A stretch of DNA of 64,000 bases from Dryomyza anilis. Its lineage: Eukaryota > Arthropoda > Insecta > Diptera > Dryomyzidae. Within the stretch, counting starts at the first letter, position 1; each line of letters begins with the position of its first letter. Where the stretch lies: positions 2,880,501 through 2,944,500 of the forward strand of contig OX638130.1 of NCBI GenBank assembly GCA_951804985.1, in the 5' to 3' direction. The translations under genes were made by a program, and so were the position numbers. Shown piece after piece: positions 36,013 to 47,600 of the stretch. Under the pieces are notes generated by a model. That model worked only from the letters and a program-made list of their open reading frames with translations, did no database searches and was not told where the DNA came from.

Positions 36013-37698
36013 AAAATAAAATTTAAAATGCTATACTATGACAACCATCTATGATTGTAGAGAGCTAGAAGAGTTGTCGAGATCATGTCACAACCATAAG
36101 TTTTCTCTGCGTGTAAATTATGTGAAATTGAAAATTTGACTATATCTCAAAAACTGGAGCAATATAATGACATTTTCGGCAAAAATGTATCAAAAAATTA
36201 TTGCAGATTTAACAGCACCAAAATGCGTGTAGGGCTGTGTAATTGTACAATTTTATTTTTCTTATTTTTGAATTCAAAGTTGAGGGTATATCTGTGTCTT
36301 TTTAAATTATTTAGTTGTTTACGGTTTACACATATGATAAGGTTTTAAATGTATTTCGGTTTCTGAATTATTCCCTAAATCATACGTGTGCAAACTTTAA
36401 TAATATTCGCAATTAGATCCACAATTACATATAGAATATAGCTAGAATATACAATAAATTTATATATTGCAAAAACGTGATTTTGCAATCCTTTCTTATT
36501 CAAATGTTGACATTTTTAATAAATAAACAAAGATAAACGCATGATAACGCTCTATTTATAAAGAACGTCTAATAAAAAGAGATAAGTTCTAAAGCAATAA
36601 ATAATGGATTAGAACGGTATAATATCAAAATCTCTACCGAATTTTAATTTTCAATTCCAAACAAACCAAAGATCATCTTGCCAACATGTGTCTGGAGCTG
36701 CGATTCACTGTAGACTAAACAATAAATAACAATAGGGTTCCAGAGAATCAGAATATTACATCAAACAAGACTTATAATAAACATATAAAAAAAATGTACC
36801 CCCATTGAAGAACAGCTGTGTTCAGAGGTTAACTCAGAAAAGAAGAAAAAAGAAACAAAAGAAACCAAATAGATACCAGCAGCATAAACAAAAAGAAATA
36901 AAGATCAAAACCAATAAAGAGCATAACGTACAAAACGTTTAAACGATTTGAGTGATCGAGCAGTGACCGTACGATGACCAAGTGACCGACAGACCGTTAA
37001 ATTCAACATATTAATGCTTTTTGTTTGGAAGAGTAGAGAAGTTGAATAGTTGAAGACCAGGTGAAATAAAGACAACAAGCTGAAAAACCGCATGTCATGC
37101 GTTTAAATGAAATGACATGTCATGTCTGACAGCACAGTGTGACCACAGAAGAACGTCTGACCCAGTCATGCTCATAGGCACGTGAGCAAGATCTTTTTAA
37201 ATAATTAATTTTAAAATTGGGAGCAAGGATAACTAGGAAATAGTAAAGAAGAACTAGAATTACTTGAACGATGTGAAGTGATGAAGAATAGTAAAATATT
37301 TAATATACAAATATATAATAGAAATATGTATAACAGGATAATGTATAAATATATACACAGAAAAAAAATAATCGACGTAAATATAGCAACAGATATTAAT
37401 TGCATGTCATTAATCAGTCCAGCAATGAAATTCAGTAATTCAATGAACACATTTGCTATTCGTAGATACTAAAAAATTGCGGTTCGTGTATATGCTATGG
37501 GTTGGTGTATATGTATATATACAGCATACATACCAATCGAATTCACAAACTACACAGTTTTAAAGACACTACAGTTTTACAGATTCCTCACAGTTTTAAA
37601 ATAACTACAATTTTGCAGCCGATATTATTTTACATTCGTTTGATGGACGCGTGCTTGCCTATTCGGTTCGTTGGGTCGTTTTTCGGCACATTGTGCGA
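36013..37698. other. AT-rich unique DNA; possible 5' leader at its right end
   Basis: No gene can be supported in 36,013-37,500. A 12-bp palindrome ATGACATGTCAT lies at 37,112-37,123. TACACAGAAAAAAAAT at about 37,353 resembles a lone MITE end. The TATA-like GTATATATAC at 37,513-37,522, and the 19-codon upstream ORF at 37,643-37,702, precede the candidate peptide gene that starts at 37,699. Confidence 0.35.
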
Positions 37699-38054
37699 AT
37701 GATTTCAACTTTGATATTTTCTCTTATATTTGTGTTTAATTTCCTTTCACTACATATAGCTCCATTGGTTACGTGTGAACGTGATTCTAACTTCGAACAA
37801 CAAGATGAGTAAGTAAAAGAATTTAAATTAAAAAAAAATGTATATAATAAATGAAATATATCTATTTTATAATATAAAAAATAAATAAAAAAATATATTT
37901 TTTACATTTCACGCCAATTTAAGCGAATACACACACCAAATTAAGCGAATATACACACCAACAGCTGTTGCCAGCAAATATGATTGCTAATATGAACGAT
38001 TTGTACGCTAATGCAGTTAATAATTTAGTCGGCGCAGTTTTAGCAAAAATGTAA
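37699..38054 (+). CDS. Candidate two-exon gene for a 72-residue secreted peptide
   Basis: Not a recognised family. Exon 1 (37,699-37,808) starts ATG and encodes a classic signal peptide: MISTLIFSLIF..., hydrophobic to about residue 21-25, then CERDSNFEQQD. It ends at a perfect donor, GA|GTAAGT. Exon 2 (37,946-38,054) follows the AG at 37,944-37,945 and continues in phase 2 for 35 residues. It starts EYTHQQLLPAN, includes NNLVGAVLAKM with a helical, amphipathic look, and ends at a TAA. The intron is 137 nt with a weak pyrimidine tract. The mature part would be about 47-51 residues with one cysteine (residue 26), so no disulfide framework. A 19-codon upstream ORF overlaps the start as ATGA. A SINE begins 78 bp downstream. 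It could be a neuropeptide-like, seminal or defence peptide, or a chance structure; no transcript or homology evidence is available. Confidence 0.4.
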
Positions 38055-38131
38055 TTGTATTGATGTACATTTTTGGTTATATTTACGAATTTTTTTTCTG
38101 TGTATTTTGTTGCAATATATTATATATAAGT

Positions 38132-38290
38132 AGCCGCGGTAGCTCAGTGGTTAGTGCGTTGGACTGCGAGCCGAAAGGTCCCCGGTTTAAGCCTGGACTG
38201 GGGCTAACAACATCTTTTCATAGAAACATTTATCTATACCGCGCTACCTCTCGTCAGTAAATGGCAAACATACGAGAGTAAAACCATTGT
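38132..38290 (+). mobile_element. tRNA-derived SINE, 3'-truncated copy C
   Basis: The tRNA-like head (AGCCGCGGTAGCTCAGTGG, GGTTTAAGCCTGG with one B-box change) and the first ~85 nt of the body are intact. The element then stops around ACGAGAGTAAAACCATTG. Loss of the 3' end and tail is unusual for a SINE, where truncation normally removes the 5' end, so a later deletion is likely. Confidence 0.85.
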
Positions 38291-38874
38291 CATTATTTTT
38301 TTATATTTAATCATAAAGTAAAAGGGTTTTTACGCAAAAATTAACCTACTGCTGGTATACATCATAATTCACCCATAGATGTTAGTGTTTTGCACATTTG
38401 CGCATAAATTTCAAGTCATTGCACAAGTCAGAATAGATCATTCATTCCCATTTTTAGTACCGGACAGCATAGATGTATAAGTAATCTAACTTCCTAGTTT
38501 CATTAATCTAGCTCTTCTCGTTTTCCTATAATCGTGATTTCAACAGACGGATTTCGCTAATTTGATCAGCAGCTTAAGCTGATTAAGAGTACCGGACACG
38601 TCTCATTCTTGGGGTTATAAATAAAACTTATACACACTTTCAATCTTAGTATAGCGTATAAAAAATATCGAAAAATGTATGAGATAAATTGAATAATAGC
38701 ATACAAAAACTCAATAATATTTATCCAAAAGAAAAGTGCTGGTGAGAAGTAATATTTTTAATATGCATAAATGTATAATCTATAATAAGAAAATGTATAA
38801 ACGAAAAATAAAAATTTAAAAATTGTGTACTCCATAAAAATGATCTTTACAGGAATTATTATAAAAACAAAACG
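38291..38874 (-). mobile_element. Relic of mini-me/DINE-1-like element (about 38,462-38,668) in AT-rich DNA
   Basis: ATAAGTAATCTAAC-TTCATTAATCTAGCTCTTC, CGTGATTTCAACAGACGGA, CGGACACG...TTCTTGGGGTTATAAA and AGTATAGCGTATAAAAA align in order with the minus-strand copy at 11.8-12.6 kb. The (GTCY)n core is reduced to one unit. The remaining sequence in the interval is AT-rich and unassigned. Confidence 0.6.
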
Positions 38875-38894
38875 AGTACTTCCTAGGAAGTACT
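38875..38894. repeat. Perfect 20-bp palindrome
   Basis: AGTACTTCCTAGGAAGTACT equals its own reverse complement over 20 bp, with no spacer. It sits in AT-rich DNA, 50-70 bp before two overlapping short ORFs. The role is unknown; it may be a relic of a hairpin element. Confidence 0.85.
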
Positions 38895-39474
38895 TTTTGT
38901 AATACGATATATTTCTAATTTTGACACATGCCACACAGTACACTACATGAGTTTGACAGATATTATCGTTTACTTCGAGGCTTTGTCACACTCATGCGTT
39001 TGTGTGCTCATCGAGTATATTACTCTCTTTTCGCTCTCACTCTGCCCCGCTCTTATGCAATTCTTATACGGCACGTGCCACATGTTCGACGATGGCCTGC
39101 TGCCATATGCTATTTTTATAATTTCCTTCCCTTTTTTTGGTATTTTTTTGGATTATTATTGCATTTCTATATTTGGTATGAGCTGAGAAGAAAATAGGGA
39201 ATATTTAGCTGTCATCTTGTATATTTGTCAAAAGCAGGCATAATTACAGTCTTCAGGTTTTTGATAGATTTTCATGTTACAGTTTTTAGTAGAATCATTA
39301 GTTTGTGTGTTGTGACTAATGACAGTTGTGAGTATTATAGTCAAGTGGTTGGTTGAGGCTATGACAGCTGTCAAAATTTGTAATATTTTAAAATTGTTTT
39401 TCAAGTCGTGAAATGTGAAGATTTTTTTGACATAAAAATGTATTTGAAAATTATTAAATGAAATGATGTGTTAT
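38895..39474. other. Unique DNA with two overlapping hydrophobic ORFs
   Basis: From 38,928 and 38,947, two ORFs of 89 and 79 codons run in different frames through the same moderately G+C-rich stretch. Both are rich in hydrophobic residues because of T-rich composition. Neither has splice, family or repeat support, so I do not call a gene. The remainder (39,197-39,474) holds nothing recognised. Confidence 0.25.
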
Positions 39475-39765
39475 ACTTATATATTTGAATATAAGTGGTT
39501 GGGTCAAAGATCACAATAGAGCAATCACTCCCATTTTTTATACCAAAGAGCAGAGGTATATAAGTAATCTAACATCAAAGACTCATTGATCTAGCTTTTC
39601 TAGTTTTCTTGTTATCGTGATTTAAATAATAAACGGATATACGGACATCGCCAAATAGACTCTGGAGATTACGCTCGCCAAGAATATACACTTTTAAATA
39701 CCGAACACGCTTCCTTTTTGGTGTTACAAGTGGAATGAATAACCTTTCACTTTAAAAAATTAAAA
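39475..39765 (-). mobile_element. Relic of mini-me/DINE-1-like element
   Basis: TTTGAATATAAGTGGTTGGGTCA, AAGTAATCTAACATC, GATCTAGCTTTTCTAG, CGGACATCGCCAAATAGACTC, CAAGAATATACA and GGTGTTACAAGTGGAAT align in order with the 11.8-12.6-kb copy. The (GTCY)n core has collapsed. Confidence 0.65.
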
Positions 39766-41574
39766 CTCTTTGAATTATTTGAACTCTATATATTATTTAA
39801 TTTTATGTAAACATAGTATCAATTTCCTCATGTTTATATTGTATTCCTATTAAGAATTTCTAAATACCTCACACGTTTTATTAACATCATCTGCATTTTT
39901 CAATGGACCCTTTTAATAATAAAGTTCAAACACATTATCAGGCATTATCGTTTTGTCTAATTGCCTTGTTTTATTAGATTCTTTTGAAAACACAAAAAGC
40001 TATAAAATTTACAATTTATCAAAGAGATAAATGCGTCTGTTCTTCCACCATACGTCAGTTGGGGTTTTTCTTTCTTATATTGAGTAGAGCAACTTTAGAA
40101 CCATATAAGAAATGCATGACATTCCCCAAAACAAATGCCATATTTCTGTTTGTTTTCTTCGCCCTACTCCCACGTTTCAGTATAATAAAAAAACACATGT
40201 TTCCGACTACATGTAAAAACCAATAAAATATGCTGCACTGTAGCAAAAATGTCATCCACGATAAATGCAGTTTTACTTCGACGTCTGGTAGATTCCACCC
40301 AAAAATACTATAAAATCTGCACCCAGTGAAATTGTTTCGACTGTGAAAAATAAAACTGATTTGTAGCAGTGTCGAAAATGGGAAAATAAAATTGGACCCT
40401 TGAGAGTTATTAGTCTCGTTTGTTGGGTGCAGATTTTTTCAATTAAGTGTGGGGCAAAACAAAAGGAATTAATCTATATGATTCAATACTATTTCCGGAA
40501 GGGCATATAACTGATTTTGTAGGGTGTAAAATGGAAATTGTGCTATAATTTATTAGGTTTGGTTTATTGTAAAATAAAACAATACAAATTTGTGTGTTCT
40601 AGTAAGAAAAAAAAAGATATTTGCGTATATTTAAAGTTTTAGTAAAAATTTGGTATATATTTATCTTATCCTATCATCGCTAAAAATCAATATACATTTT
40701 TTTGAATATGTTTCTTATATTAAAACCTATAAAAAAATATAACTTATGGGTGTGCCTTATAAAATAAAAAGAAAAATAATATTTGCAAGGTTCTTGAACT
40801 TCCTGCCGATTCATAAAAATACTCAAAAATCATTAACAACGATTTAGTTGTTTGGCACATGTCTATGGTATGGGGTACCCAACATGACGTCTCGTCAGAA
40901 TGTCAGGGTTATGCGCACCAAACACACAAAAAAGGGTAATAAATAAAGTTTAAGTAATTCTCAAGCATGTTTTCACTTTTTTCGAAGTTTATTTTTTGTG
41001 TACGAATTTTAATGACATCATGCTAAAAATAAAATCGCGAATCCCGCACAAGACGCAAGGAATATTACGTCGTATACATTCGGTTCAGGCTTTCGTCATT
41101 TTTATGAGGCGTTAAAGTGGCTCCGCTGAGGCGCTGATGTTGATGCATCGTCGCATGATTATCGGATGGAGTAAAACGTATTAATTCCGAGTAGCTTTCG
41201 ACAGAATTTATCAGCGTATAAAATCATGGAAATATTTACGACAAAAATGTTTCAAAAACATCGACTCATTAAGCAATTTATACAAAGTGTTGTATTTGCT
41301 GTACAAATTTAAAATGCATCATGAAAGACGATAAAAGTCAGAGTTAAAATTAAATATTTCAAATATGAAATTGTAGGACGCATTTTTAAATTAAAATTTC
41401 ATCACTACAGACGATAAAAGTTTGTGTTAAAATTAAATATTTCATATACCTATTAAATTTCCGGCCGCATCTATACCGCATTCCAGATCATGAGTCAGTT
41501 AAATAACTTAGAACGTTATTACGAACGAATGATTAATAGATTAGAATGAATCATTATTTTTCAGCATATTTGAC
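39766..41574. other. Unique DNA, partly G+C-richer, no gene supported
   Basis: Contains a 126-bp inverted-end element (separate entry), a G+C-richer part at 41,030-41,200, and a short direct duplication of GACGATAAAAGT...GTTAAAATTAAATATTTCA at about 41,328 and 41,410. Overlapping ORFs on both strands at 39,984-40,255 are unsupported. Confidence 0.4.
40312..40437. mobile_element. Short inverted-end element (126 bp)
   Basis: AAAATCTGCACCCA (40,312-40,325) is matched by the perfect inverted copy TGGGTGCAGATTTT (40,424-40,437). No ORF. It could be a small MITE or a stem-loop element. A target-site duplication is not obvious. Confidence 0.55.
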
Positions 41575-43365
41575 ATTTTAACTAAAAATTTAAAATTTTC
41601 TGTTTTAATTAACTTTATCACTAAAAATTAAATTTGTTCAATAAAAATCAATTTTTCACTAAAAATTCAAATTTTCATTAAAAATTCAATTTTTCACTAA
41701 AAATTCAATTTTCCACTCAAAATTCAATTTTTTACTAAAAATTCAACTATTCACTAAAAAATCAATCTTTCACTAAAAATTCAAATTTTCACTAAATATT
41801 CAATTTTTCACTAAAACTTCAAATTTTCACTAAAACTTCAAATTTTAACTAAAACTTCAAATTTTAACTAAAATTAAATTTTTCACTAAAAAATCATATT
41901 TTCACTAAAACATCAAATTTTCACTAAAAAATCAATTTTTCATTAAGAATTCAATTTTTCACTAAAAATCCAATTATTTACTAAAAATTCAACTTTTCAT
42001 TAAAAATTCAATTTTTCACTAAAAATCCAATTATTTACTAAAAATTAAATTTTTCACTAAAAATTAAACTTTTCACTCAAAATAAAACTTTTCACTCAAA
42101 ATTTAATTTTTCACTAAAAATTCAACTTTTCACTAAAAATTCAATTTTTCACTAAAAATTCAATTTTCCACTAAAAATTTAATTTTTCTCTATATATTCA
42201 AATTGTCACTAAAAATTCAATTTTTCACTCAAAATTCAACTTTTCACTCAAAATTAAATTTTTCACTAAAAATTCAATTTTTCACTAAAAATTAAATTTT
42301 TTACTAAAAATTCAATTTTTCACTAAAATTTAAATTTTTCACTAAAAATTAAATTTTTCACTAAAAATTCAATTTTTCACTAAAACTTCAATTTTTCACT
42401 AAAAATTCAATTTTTCACTAAAACTTCAATTTTTCACTAAAAACTAAATTTTTCACTAAAAATTCAATTTTTCACTAAAAATTCAAATATTCACTATTCA
42501 CAATTTTTCACTAAAAATTCAATTTTTCACTAAAAATTCAATTTTTCATTAAAAATTCAAATTATCACTAAAAATTCAATTTTTCACTGAAAATTCAACT
42601 TTTCACTCAAAATTCAATTTTTTACTAAAAATTCAACTTTTCACTAAAAATTCAATCTTTCACTAAAAATTGAATTTTTCACTATATATTCAATTTTTCA
42701 CTAAAAATTCAATTTTTCACTAAAAATTCAATTTTCCACTAAAAAATCAAATTTTCACTATATATTGAAATTGTCACTAAAAATTCAATTTTTCACTCAA
42801 AATTCAACTTTTCACCCCAAATTCAATTTTTCACTAAAAATTCAATTTTTCACTAAAAATTAAATTTTTCATTAAAAATTCAATTTTTCACTAAAAATTC
42901 AATTTTTCACTAAAAATTCAATTTTTCACTAAAAATTCAATTTTTCACTAAAAATTCAATTTTTCACTAAAAATTCAATTTTCCACTAAAAATTCAATTT
43001 TTCACTATATATTCAAATTTCACTAAAAATTCAATTTTTCACTCAAAATTCAACTTTTCACTCAAAATTAAATTTTTCACTAAAAATTCAATTTTTCACT
43101 AAAAATTAAAATTTTCATTAAAAATTCAATTTTTCACTAAAAATTCAACTTTTCACTAAAAATTCAAATTTTCACTAAAAATTAAAATTTTCATTAAAAA
43201 TTCAATTTTTCACTAAAAATTCAATTTTTCACTAAAAATTCAATTATTCACTAAACATTCAAATTTTCACTAAAAATTAAATTTTCACTAAAAATTAAGT
43301 TTTTCACTGAAATTTTATTGGTTCACTAAAATTAGATTTTTCACTAAAAATTTTTTATTAATACT
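41575..43365 (+). repeat. 19-bp palindromic minisatellite, locus 4, degenerate
   Basis: About 90 copies of the CACTAAAAATTCAATTTTT unit in the plus orientation, with many substitutions (AAAACTTC, TTTCACTCAAAATTC, TATATATTC) and few uniform runs. Some variant combinations recur as longer blocks (CACTATATATTCAAATTTTC / CACTCAAAATTCAACTTTTC), indicating segmental duplication within the array. Confidence 0.93.
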
Positions 43366-45879
43366 AAATGCAATACTTAGTTCTTTATAGTACTTCTATA
43401 CTTTTCATGCACCACTTAATTCTCTTTAAATTTTTTATGATTTTTCTAATCTTTTTTATATGGCACATCATGCTGTACAATTAACCCAAGTGTTAATTGA
43501 TAGAGACATAAATCGTTTAACTGAAATTGAAATTAAAACTGTAGATGTGAAAAATGCATTTAAATTGATTGCATAAGATTTCTAGGAATCTCAAACAATT
43601 AATTGTGGCAATAGCCAAACAAATATTTTATATATTTAACCAGAAATAATGTTTAATTAAAATTTATTGAACAATTACTATGGTAAATCAATGAAAATAC
43701 TTGAAATAATTAAATGAAAGTTTTGTAATACAATTAAAGATGTCTTTTGTGATGAAATTTGGTTGAAATGCGACAATAGTTAAATGACAAAACATTTATA
43801 AAGTTCTTAAAATGATATCCAATAATTCTATACAGCGCAAATAATTGCTATACTAAGCTTATTCGAACACCGCTCAATTATGGACTACACTTTTTTATTT
43901 ATTTATTATTTTTTTGAGCTCAATGAATAGTTATGCTTTGCTAAAGCATGCTTTATGAGTGTTTGTCTAGCCTTAATAACGAGCACAGCAAAAAGAGGGA
44001 AAAATGTAGAAAAAATATATAAAAGATCGCAAAAACTATTCAAAGAACTTGGCTGCCGTATTTCTCACATATTCAGCGCTTTTGACAGTTCAGCTGAAAG
44101 GCGGCTAATGAAGCTGAAGTTGGACACAGTTCGAAAAAGAAATAAAAATAGTTTACAACATGAAGATGAGATGCAAGAGTTGCAAAATGAAGCAGAGGAA
44201 GTCAGGCAATGTGAAAATATGTTAAAGGTACAAACTACAACATCTATTAGGTCCATATAGTAGGTAAATATTTGTTGCGGTCTGAAGTGTGGTTGGAAGC
44301 TGCATTGCATTTGTACCAGAAAGTGGTACAGTTTGGTAATTAAACCTTTTTGTATTTGCTACATTTTCAACTGTAAATTAAGTTCCACTTTACCACATAT
44401 TAGAAAGTGTTAATATAGCTATTTATTTTTAATTGCAATTTCAACCTTCAGTTGACATTGTTTCAAATTCTGCGTTATTAAAACCGCAGCGCATTTTGTT
44501 GTATCCCCCACTTGATTGAATTACAGTCAGCCGTAGTAATTTTAAACTTTTCGCGCTAAAAAAAATGGAGCCCGTTTAGAGCGTAATTAATGAAAATCTC
44601 TACAAGATGAAGTTGGCGACGATAACGACGAGACGTTGCATTAAGTTCTAGGGAAAAATTATTTATAAATTGGTAAAATTAATTTAAATTATGCAGAATC
44701 TTTTTTTTTTTTTTAAGTTGCCTTTACCCTGTTAAAAGTTTATCCTATTAGGATATTCATGATAAGAAATAGGGCTTCTCTAGAGAAAGAGCATAAAATC
44801 ACTAAAACCACTTAAACCCAAAAAGATCAGTAAAACCCAAAAATAACCTAATGAATTGGGCTGAAAAAAGAGTCAGGTTTTTCTTCGATCTCTGCCAAGA
44901 ATAGGTCTTCTTTACGTCAAAAAAAATTCTTCGGCATTGGTTGCTTTGCTTAAACTTTATAAGAATAAAATTTAATTTATTTTAAATAATAAACTGTAAT
45001 GTGATTAGTTTAGCATTTTAAGGAAACCTCGATGAGCTCATAGTTAATCCGCCACTGACCATTTTATATTTTTGCACATTTTGCACATTATGTTCCCTTT
45101 GCAGATTTTGAATTTCAACCTCGATAATGGCACCAAGTACCTACTAAACTTGATTAAATTTGTACTTGTTCAGTTTTATTATTTCTCAACTGTGTTGATT
45201 TTCAACATGTGTTGATTTTACTGACAGATTTCAGTGTTTCTTTTTTTGTTTGCTTTTATATTGATGTTCTTTAAAGCCTATGTAATCAAAGTAATGTTTA
45301 CATTTTTGCACTGTTTTGTTGCATTTTTTACATTTCATTTTTTTATATTTTTAAATAGAGCAATAAACTTTACACTGCATGAAAATGAAGCTTTTGCGCA
45401 AAAAGTGCGGAAGTGACAAGTGCCCAGTCTCGTCGATGTCTGACTGTAGTCCATCAGTAATGGTATTGCGTCAAAGTGCAGTGATTAACCGCATTTTAGA
45501 CTTCAGTCGAAGTACCATTAGTTGGTAGTTAGAAATGGCAGTAATTTGTGTCATCGATGCGCAGGAAATAAAAAGTACACAAAGAAAACTAATGACGAAT
45601 AGCATTGCCAGACATAGGGATTTTGTACTAATGGCAAATAGAAAAATGAAGAAATAAATACATATGTCCTAGTAAGTTAAAGATTAAGTAGTACACATGA
45701 AGTTGAAGAGATATTATAATAATGATAATCAATTGTTTTTGATTGCGACGAAATTCATAATTTAACTAAATGAAAAACAAAACTAAATTACGCTTCAAAA
45801 ATGGTTTTTAGGAACGTTCTTTGACATAAAAATCCAAAGGAAAAAAATTACATAGACAATTTGAGTCTACGTGTAGAAA
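43366..45879. other. Unique DNA with an orphan 101-codon ORF
   Basis: The ORF at 43,955-44,260 (plus) has a charged, coiled-coil-like second half (RRLMKLKLDTVRKRNK, EMQELQNEAEEVR) and a possible GTACAA donor after ENMLK. It looks more protein-like than most, but there is no acceptor partner or family. Islands at 44,470-44,640 and 45,400-45,580 are G+C-richer. No gene is called. Confidence 0.25.
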
Positions 45880-47600
45880 AAATATTTAGTTTGAGTCAAA
45901 CATATTTTTATTGCAGCATAAATATAATCTTTGCAATAAATATATGGTGATTGCAACAAACATATGTTTTTTGCAGCAATTATATGTTATTTATAGCAAA
46001 CATATTTTGTTACTATAAAACATATTTTGTACAAAAATATTTTGATTGTACAAACGTAATGCGCTTACAATAAATATTTTTTGTTTAAAGCAAACATAAT
46101 TAGTTAATATCAAAGTATGTTTTTTGTAACAAACATAGTTTATTTGTAACAAACGTATTTAGAAGTAAATATATTTTGTTTGCATCCACCATATATTTGC
46201 ATCCAAACATATTCTGTTTTAGCATTAAACGTATATTTTATAAAATAATTTGTTGTTGTAAATATAAAACATATTTTGTACGAAAATATTTTGATTATAC
46301 AAACGTATTACATTTGTAATAAACATTTTTTTTTAGGTAAAAATAATTAGTTTTTATATCAAACATATTTTGTTTGTAGCACACATATTTTGTAGAAAAC
46401 ATATTTTAATAGTAGTAAACATGTTTTGTTTCTAGCCACCATATTTTGATTGTACCAAACAAATTTTGTTTAAGACAAAAATAAATTTACTTTTATAAAC
46501 TTTGTACCAAATTAATGTTTTTATAAAAATAAACCAGAAAGGAATGTTTGGTCACATCGGAAATTTTGAAGTAGGGAAATAGTGATAGTTCGTTTGATGA
46601 AGTTAGTAAGAATTATGAAAGTTATTTTTTATATATTTCAGCATAAAGTCAATATATATTTCACTAAAATAGTTCACTTAAGACGGTATAAATTTAAATT
46701 TATTGTAGATATATAAGGTATTATATAAGATATTTGAATATAAGTGTATAGAATACTTATCAGATTTTTTATTTGCCGGTAGGTAAAAGATTTTTTAATT
46801 CCGTGTAAAATTTTTCTTACAGAAGAGATCTTTTATTCTCAAACAGATTTTTGTATGTTTTGGAATATACCTATGCATTGAATATGCCCTTTTACTCTTA
46901 ATGTAGGGTATAATTATGGATTATATGAGCAATTAGGAAAAATTAAAATTAACATAAAATATTTTTTTTTAATCAAACCAATTTTCTGTAGTTAACATAT
47001 TTTTTTTGTAACAAAAATATTTTGTGTATAGCAAATATATTTTGTTTGTATCAGGCATATCGTCGTTATAGAACTAAAAGTCACAAACTATATTTTCAAA
47101 AAGCCAATTATTCTTTTAGAGAAATCCTTATATATCTGTCAATTTCTAAACTATGAGCTCAATATGCGTACCAAATGATAAGAAAATGGTAATCTATCAA
47201 TTGGTATTTTAAATTTAATAATATGACCATTACTTTTTATAATAAAAACCAACAAACTCGAAATATCAGATTTTCATAAAAATGTATTTGGTGACTTGGT
47301 GACGATATATTGTATGTAATTATGATTAATCATACACGCTTCAAAAAAAAGGGCTCTCCCAAACATAATTTTGCAAGCATTACATATATTTTTGGAGCTT
47401 CATGCAAACAAAAGTATTATTTCATTGCAAAACATTATTATAATAACAGCCAAACATATTTTTGTTTTAGTTCAAACATATTTATGTTCAGAATGAATAA
47501 CTTTCGGCGTTATTGCAAACATATATATGATTGAATCTGAAAAACATTTTATTTACGTGTAAACATATTTATGTTTACATTTAATTTTAATGTAAAAATA
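45880..47600. repeat. Degenerate ACATATTTTG-TTTGTAGCAA array with interruptions
   Basis: Words AACATATTTTGTTTGTA, GCAACAAACATATTTT and AAACATATTTTGTACAAAAAT recur every 25-35 bp in 45,890-46,500 and again at 46,930-47,080 and 47,350-47,590. A mini-me-like relic and unique sequence lie between. Function unknown. Confidence 0.65.
46535..46915 (-). mobile_element. Relic of mini-me/DINE-1-like element
   Basis: TGTTTGGTCACATCGGAAATTTTGAAGTAGGG, GTCAATATATATTTCACTAAAATAGTTCAC, ATTTGAATATAAGTG and TTTTACTCTTAATGTAGGGTATAA keep the order of the 11.8-12.6-kb copy. The centre is deleted or decayed. Confidence 0.6.

Noticed and set aside
38928..39197. Two overlapping 79/89-codon hydrophobic ORFs
   Set aside because: Two frames open over the same bases with no sign that either is favoured; no donor, acceptor or signal-peptide logic beyond T-rich composition.
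43955..44260. 101-codon ORF with coiled-coil look
   Set aside because: More protein-like than most, but no flanking exon, family or repeat evidence; kept only as a note.
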